From NCBI GenBank assembly GCA_947426305.1, contig CANEDP010000008.1, positions 1-60,480 on the forward strand: DNA of 60,480 bases, in the 5' to 3' direction. The notes beneath the pieces were generated by a model. The model searched no databases. It was not told where the DNA came from and was given only the letters and a program-made list of their open reading frames with translations. Positions 56,195 to 60,480 of the stretch are shown here, one piece after another. Position numbers and translations under genes: made by a program. The DNA is from an uncultured Clostridia bacterium (GTDB lineage: Bacteria > Bacillota > Clostridia > TANB77 > CAG-508). How positions within the stretch are numbered: position 1 is the stretch's first letter; each line of letters opens with the position of its first letter.

Positions 56195-58789
56195 ATGAAT
56201 GTAGCCAATTTTACAGAAAAATCAAAACAAACCATAACTATTGCCAGCAATATTGCCACAAGAAACCAAAATGCTGAAATTACAGAATACCATATGTTAT
56301 CTGCCTTAATTTCGACCGATGATGGTTTGGTAACTTTATTGCTTAAAAAAATGGACGTGGATATCAATTCTTTAAGGAATAGCTGTCAAATCGAGATTAA
56401 TAAGTTATCTCAAATCACAGGAAGTATCGCTTTAAGATTTTCAGAAAACATTGAAAAAGCGTTGGAAAACGCTGAGAAACAAGCCAAATCAATGAAAGAC
56501 CAATTTATATCCGTAGAACACATCATGCTTGGTATGATTGACGAAGCAAGTCAAGATTTTAAACAAATGCTAAAACTTTATACCATTACCAAAACCAAAT
56601 TTTTAAGTGCTTTAAAAGACGTGCGTGGCAACACATCCGTAACATCAGATACCCCAGAAGGAACGTATGATGCTTTATCCAAATTTGGTCGAGATTTAAC
56701 TGCCTATGCAAGGCAAAACAAACTAGAGCCAGTTATTGGTCGTGATGACGAAATTCGAAATGTGATTCGTATTTTAACACGTAAAACCAAAAACAATCCT
56801 GTTCTAATTGGAGAACCAGGTGTCGGAAAAACCGCAATTGTAGAAGGTTTGGCACAAAGAATTATTCGTGGAGACGTGCCAACCAGTTTGAAAAATAAAA
56901 CGATTTTCTCTTTAGATTTAGGAACATTAATTGCTGGTGCCAAATATCGTGGTGAATTTGAAGAACGCTTGAAAGCTGTTCTAAACGAAATTGATAAAAG
57001 CAATGGAAATATCATTTTGTTCATTGATGAAATTCACAATATCGTTGGTGCAGGCGCATCTGATGGCGCAATGGACGCTAGTAATTTGCTAAAACCAATG
57101 CTTGCACGTGGAGAACTACATTGTATGGGAGCAACGACTTTGGACGAATACCGCGAATATATCGAAAAAGATGCCGCACTTGCCAGACGTTTTCAACCAG
57201 TCCAAGTGGCTGAACCAACCGTGGAAGATGCAATAACGATTTTGCGAGGCATTCAGGAAAAATTTGAAATATTTCATGGTGTAAAAATTCAGGATCAAGC
57301 CCTAATTTCCGCAGTAACTTTGTCAAACCGTTATATTACAGACCGATTTTTACCAGACAAGGCAATTGATTTGGTCGACGAGGCGTGTGCTATGATTCGT
57401 TCAGAGATGGAATCAATGCCAATTGAACTGGACGAAATTTCACGAAAAATCATGCAACATGAAATCGAAGAGGCTGCATTGCAAAAAGAGGAATCGGAAG
57501 AATCGAGGCAAAATTTGCAAAAGGTAAGAGACGAACTTACGAGTTTGCGAGAAAAATTCAAAAATTTGAAAGCTAAATGGGATACAGAGAAAAAAGGTGC
57601 TGAAAAAATCACGAAATTAAAAACCAAAATTGATGGAGTGAATAGCCAAATTGAGCAGGCGGAACGTGTCTACGACTTAAATAAAGCGGCTGAATTAAAA
57701 TATTCGACTTTGCCGAATTTGCAAAAAGTTTTGGAACAAGAAGAAAAGGAATTCGAGAACTCGCAAGGAAAATCCACTTTGGTGCGAAATAAAGTAACCG
57801 AAGACGAAATCTCAAAAATTGTGGCAAAATGGACGGGAATTCCAGTTACCAAATTGGTGGAAGGTGAAAGAGAAAAAATATTAAATTTGGAAAATATTTT
57901 GCATGAAAGCGTGATTGGGCAAGAAGAAGCGGTCAAAAAGGTAAGTGATGCGATTATTCGTTCGAGAGCAGGAATTGCTAATCCGAATCGACCAATTGGT
58001 TCGTTTCTATTTTTGGGTCCGACAGGTGTTGGTAAAACAGAACTTGCTAAAACGCTTGCTAAAACTTTATTTGATGATGAAAAAAATATGATACGTTTTG
58101 ATATGTCGGAATATATGGAGAAATTTAGTGTTACGAGATTAATTGGTGCGCCCCCAGGTTATGTCGGCTATGATGAAGGTGGACAATTGACAGAAGCAGT
58201 CAGAAGAAAGCCATATTCGGTGTTGCTATTTGACGAAGTGGAAAAGGCACATCCGGATGTGTTCAACATTTTCTTGCAAATATTAGATGATGGAAGAGTT
58301 ACGGATTCGCAAGGGCGATTGGTGGATTTCAAAAATACGATTATTATTTTGACTTCGAATTTGGGGTCTCAGGCGATTTTGGATAGTATTTCGGCTTATC
58401 AAGAAATCACAGATGAGGCAAAAGAAGTGGTGGATCGAGCGTTAAAGAATCATTTTAGACCAGAGTTTTTGAACCGTTTGGATGAAATTATTTACTTTAA
58501 TGCATTGTCGAAAACGGAGATTTTTGGAATTGTCAAATTGCTTTTGAACGATTTGCGAAAAAGATTGTTGGATAAGGGAATTGACTTCAAAATTACAAAA
58601 GATGCGATCGAATACATTATTGAAAAAGGCTATGATATTAATTTCGGTGCAAGACCGTTAAAACGAACGATTCAGAGTGAAATTGAAACTATGGTTGCCA
58701 AAGCCATTGTTGCACAGAATGTGGTAGAAGGGGCTACAGTAGAAGTTGTGGTAAATGGGGAAGAGGATTGTTTGGAGATAAAATTATGA
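56195..58789 (+). CDS. clpB: Disaggregase ClpB
   Basis: 864 aa. N-domain (residues about 1-145), NBD1 with Walker [11 protein letters not shown], the coiled-coil middle domain (about 405-520) that separates ClpB from ClpC/ClpA, NBD2 with [16 protein letters not shown] and the C-terminal domain. It works with DnaK to rescue aggregated proteins. AAGGAGG before the ATG. A promoter plus an early terminator precede it, which suggests attenuation. Seventeen or so CGG triplets are all out of phase. Confidence 0.97.
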   Translation: MNVANFTEKSKQTITIASNIATRNQNAEITEYHMLSALISTDDGLVTLLLKKMDVDINSLRNSCQIEINKLSQITGSIALRFSENIEKALENAEKQAKSMKDQFISVEHIMLGMIDEASQDFKQMLKLYTITKTKFLSALKDVRGNTSVTSDTPEGTYDALSKFGRDLTAYARQNKLEPVIGRDDEIRNVIRILTRKTKNNPVLIGEPGVGKTAIVEGLAQRIIRGDVPTSLKNKTIFSLDLGTLIAGAKYRGEFEERLKAVLNEIDKSNGNIILFIDEIHNIVGAGASDGAMDASNLLKPMLARGELHCMGATTLDEYREYIEKDAALARRFQPVQVAEPTVEDAITILRGIQEKFEIFHGVKIQDQALISAVTLSNRYITDRFLPDKAIDLVDEACAMIRSEMESMPIELDEISRKIMQHEIEEAALQKEESEESRQNLQKVRDELTSLREKFKNLKAKWDTEKKGAEKITKLKTKIDGVNSQIEQAERVYDLNKAAELKYSTLPNLQKVLEQEEKEFENSQGKSTLVRNKVTEDEISKIVAKWTGIPVTKLVEGEREKILNLENILHESVIGQEEAVKKVSDAIIRSRAGIANPNRPIGSFLFLGPTGVGKTELAKTLAKTLFDDEKNMIRFDMSEYMEKFSVTRLIGAPPGYVGYDEGGQLTEAVRRKPYSVLLFDEVEKAHPDVFNIFLQILDDGRVTDSQGRLVDFKNTIIILTSNLGSQAILDSISAYQEITDEAKEVVDRALKNHFRPEFLNRLDEIIYFNALSKTEIFGIVKLLLNDLRKRLLDKGIDFKITKDAIEYIIEKGYDINFGARPLKRTIQSEIETMVAKAIVAQNVVEGATVEVVVNGEEDCLEIKL

Positions 58790-58815
58790 CAAGTGTATAG
58801 GAAATTACTAAAAAC

Positions 58816-58844
58816 TTGACAGATTATGTAAAATATGATATAAT
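58816..58844 (+). promoter_or_regulatory. Consensus promoter for the accessory module
   Basis: TTGACA (58816-58821), 17-base spacer, TATAAT (58839-58844). Confidence 0.88.
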
Positions 58845-58891
58845 ACACCCATGGTCACTTTATAAATCATTTCATGAAAAGGAGGAATACT

Positions 58892-59332
58892 ATGAGTAGT
58901 ATACCAAAACGTGATCTTGGAGTTGTTATTGGACGGTTTGGTCCAGAGACTTTAGGTCACACAATGCTTTTTGACACAAGTTTGTCGCTTTGTCGCAGAA
59001 CCTTTATCATTGTAGGTTCTGCACAGGAAAGAGGTACGTTAAGAAATCCACTTTCTGTTGAAACTCGCATTAAGTTGATTCGGGAGACCTATCCTGAAGA
59101 ACCGGAAAGCAGGTTAACGATTGGCGGATTAAATGACATGACAAATGAACTGGATATCAATGTTGATTGGGGAAAATATCTTAAATCAAATGTTGAAAAC
59201 AGGTTCAGTAAATTTGCAAGTCTGATGATTTATGGTAATGATGAGTTTAGGAGTAAATGGTTTGCTCCAGAAGATTTGAAAGGAACAGATGAATATATCA
59301 TTGCCAGAAGTAACTTGCCGATTGAGGTATGA
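58892..59332 (+). CDS. Nucleotidyltransferase-fold protein (NMN adenylyltransferase-like)
   Basis: 146 aa from ATG 58892 (AAAGGAGG upstream). VVIGRFGPETLGH contains the (H/T)xGH signature (TLGH) of the HIGH nucleotidyltransferase superfamily; the GRF start is typical of NadM/NadR-type NMN adenylyltransferases. NPLSVETRIKLIRE and SRLTIGGLNDM follow as in that family. A clear ISxTxxR motif is not seen. It uses CGG at codons 15 (the Arg of GRF) and 64 as normal triplets, unlike core genes. Possibly an NAD-related accessory enzyme on acquired DNA. Confidence 0.75.
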   Translation: MSSIPKRDLGVVIGRFGPETLGHTMLFDTSLSLCRRTFIIVGSAQERGTLRNPLSVETRIKLIRETYPEEPESRLTIGGLNDMTNELDINVDWGKYLKSNVENRFSKFASLMIYGNDEFRSKWFAPEDLKGTDEYIIARSNLPIEV

Positions 59333-59336
59333 GGCG

Positions 59337-59473
59337 ATGGACAGAAAGAAAAAGCTTGATCAATTGAAAAAGAAATGAGCAAAGAGATTCAAGCACTACA
59401 TAGGACTTCCTATGTGATTGTAATTGAAAACAAAAATTTCCATAAGAAGGAGGCAACATTATGTTTATTATAA
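59337..59473 (+). other. Spacer with two very short reading frames
   Basis: ATG 59337 opens a 13-codon frame (MDRKKKLDQLKKK) whose TGA overlaps ATG 59375, which opens a 32-codon frame ending at 59473 inside the next gene. Stop-start overlap and basic composition are suggestive of tiny or leader peptides, but neither has a convincing ribosome site. Confidence 0.25.
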
Positions 59474-59778
59474 TAGTATTTACTTGTGTGCTTGGTGGAA
59501 TTGGCATTTATGCACTGTTTCGCAACATCGCCATTGAAAGCATAGGAGAACTTAAGTACATGAAACGGGAGGCAGAAAAGAGAAAGTCGATATTAGAAGA
59601 AAGTTATAAAAAGAAAAATGCAGAATGTCGTACTCAGATACAATTATCTGAGTGTATCCAAATGATTAAAACGGAAAAAGAATGTATTCATCAGCTTGAA
59701 GAAAAGATCAAGAATCATTGGGGATGGAAAATTTTGAATCCCTATAAAAACTATATTTCTAGTTTTGACCGTCTCTAA
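59461..59778 (+). CDS. Small membrane-anchored coiled-coil protein, accessory
   Basis: 105 aa. One N-terminal membrane helix (residues about 2-20), then a long Lys/Glu-rich coiled coil (LKYMKREAEKRKSILEESYKKK ...) and a short C-terminal tail with WGWKILNPYKNY. A strong AAGGAGG site precedes the ATG. Codon 36 is CGG (AAA CGG GAG), read as a triplet. Function unknown; probably co-transcribed with the nucleotidyltransferase-like gene. Confidence 0.65.
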   Translation: MFIIIVFTCVLGGIGIYALFRNIAIESIGELKYMKREAEKRKSILEESYKKKNAECRTQIQLSECIQMIKTEKECIHQLEEKIKNHWGWKILNPYKNYISSFDRL

Positions 59779-59801
59779 ACGGACCTTTAATGGAGACAAG
59801 A

Positions 59802-59834
59802 GCACTGACTTATCAATAAAGTCAGTGTTTTTGT
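59802..59834 (+). terminator. Terminator of the accessory module
   Basis: GCACTGACT pairs with AGTCAGTGT, followed by a T-rich tail. Confidence 0.85.
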
Positions 59835-59931
59835 TTGCAATAGGATAGGCTACATTTTGAATTATTCATTGATTTATATGGATAATTATGATAAAATCAA
59901 AAATAAAATTAGATAAAGAGGTTAGAGAAGA

Positions 59932-60480
59932 ATGAAAGAACAAAAAGACTTAAAAATAATAAAAATTGAAGATATAATGATTAATCCAGAAAATCCAAGA
60001 CACAATCAAGTCCAAATGGTTATGCCAGAAATAGGAGAAGAAATTATCATGAAGGAGTTGATTCGAGATAGAGCAACAGCAAATAAAATGTTTGATTTAA
60101 TTAAAAGCATTTTCGAATCAGGATTTATTCCTAGTTTGGCAGTTATATTAGAATATAGAGAGGATATCAAAAAATATATTCCATGGGATGGAAACAGAAG
60201 AATTACAGCTCTAAAAATTTTAAAAAATCCTTCTGTTATGAAAGATTTAAAGTATTTTACAATTCCTCAAATTACTACCATATCTGAATTTTCAAAAAAA
60301 GTTCAACAAGATTTTTTTGAAGTTTCTGCGTATATTGTACAAAATTTTGAAGAAGCGGCTCCAATGATAAAAGCAATTCATACGACTGCTTCAGGTGCGT
60401 TACAATGGGATAGGATAATGATTAAACGATTTGAACAAAAACTAAATGTGATAAATATTTTGGCTCAGGCACTGGAATTA
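59932..60480 (+). CDS. ParB/Srx-fold DNA-binding or nuclease-like protein (partial)
   Basis: The frame is open to the end of the window (183 codons visible). IKIEDIMINPENPRHNQ and the motif IPWDGNRRITALKIL match the ParB N-terminal (Srx-like) domain, where the 'DGNRR.AALK' motif binds nucleotide. The C-terminus is missing, so it cannot be told whether it is a chromosome-partition relative, a phage or defence protein, or a regulator. It lies after the accessory module and may start another accessory region. Confidence 0.7.
   Translation, partial: MKEQKDLKIIKIEDIMINPENPRHNQVQMVMPEIGEEIIMKELIRDRATANKMFDLIKSIFESGFIPSLAVILEYREDIKKYIPWDGNRRITALKILKNPSVMKDLKYFTIPQITTISEFSKKVQQDFFEVSAYIVQNFEEAAPMIKAIHTTASGALQWDRIMIKRFEQKLNVINILAQALEL

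Overview
The window is a contiguous, AT-rich, gene-dense stretch from a Gram-positive anaerobe, most likely a spore-forming member of the Clostridia. It carries spoIVB, fhs, the class 1B pyrK/pyrD pair, asp23/amaP, an ECF-type folate transporter under a THF riboswitch, and Clostridia-style type IV pili. The species cannot be named from this sequence.

Layout. 1-8.4 kb: a type IV pilus operon (PilN end, PilO, pilin, prepilin peptidase, minor pilin, PilB, PilT, PilC). 8.4-25.7 kb: housekeeping genes: ogg, a transglutaminase, addB, pgeF, a ydcF-like gene, a toxin-antitoxin pair, family 4 UDG, asp23-amaP-DUF2273, nusB, xseA/xseB, fhs, pyrK, pyrD. 22.7-32 kb also holds accessory genes with different codon use, an XRE regulator, tRNA-Arg(UCU), tRNA-Pro(UGG) and a three-gene lipid/ester cassette. 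32.5-41 kb: pnp, a GT2 glycosyltransferase, the folT-folC-ecfA-ecfT operon and eno. 41.2-54.7 kb: a large Tad-like secretion/pilus operon with a tandem family of pilin-like proteins. 54.7-60.5 kb: spoIVB, clpB, a small accessory module and the start of a ParB-like gene.

The main finding concerns translation. Eight core genes (ogg, addB, xseA, pyrD, ecfA and three ATPase or ATPase-like genes of the Tad operon) appear broken, with ten +1 frameshifts in total. All ten lie exactly at an in-frame CGG codon. At each one, skipping only the C and reading the next triplet (GGN, Gly) restores a full-length conserved protein. Two of the restored glycines are the Walker A Gly and a Gly in the Walker B region of the TadA/CpaF-type ATPase. 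In a hand scan of all CGG triplets I found no CGG read as a normal in-frame codon in any core gene, while CGT, CGC and CGA are used for Arg. Ordinary in-frame CGG occurs only in five accessory genes. This fits a genome-wide recoding in which CGG is unassigned or 'hungry' and is decoded as a +1 shift, or as a CGGN quadruplet read as Gly. It does not fit random sequencing error well, because all ten sites share codon phase, motif and direction. I know of no described bacterial system of this kind, but I could not search.

Other points of interest: four TGATAA boxes at exact 11-bp spacing before the toxin-antitoxin pair; the pilin-like array beginning MENASKAL; a promoter followed at once by an intrinsic terminator ahead of clpB; and two unknown accessory proteins that share a domain.
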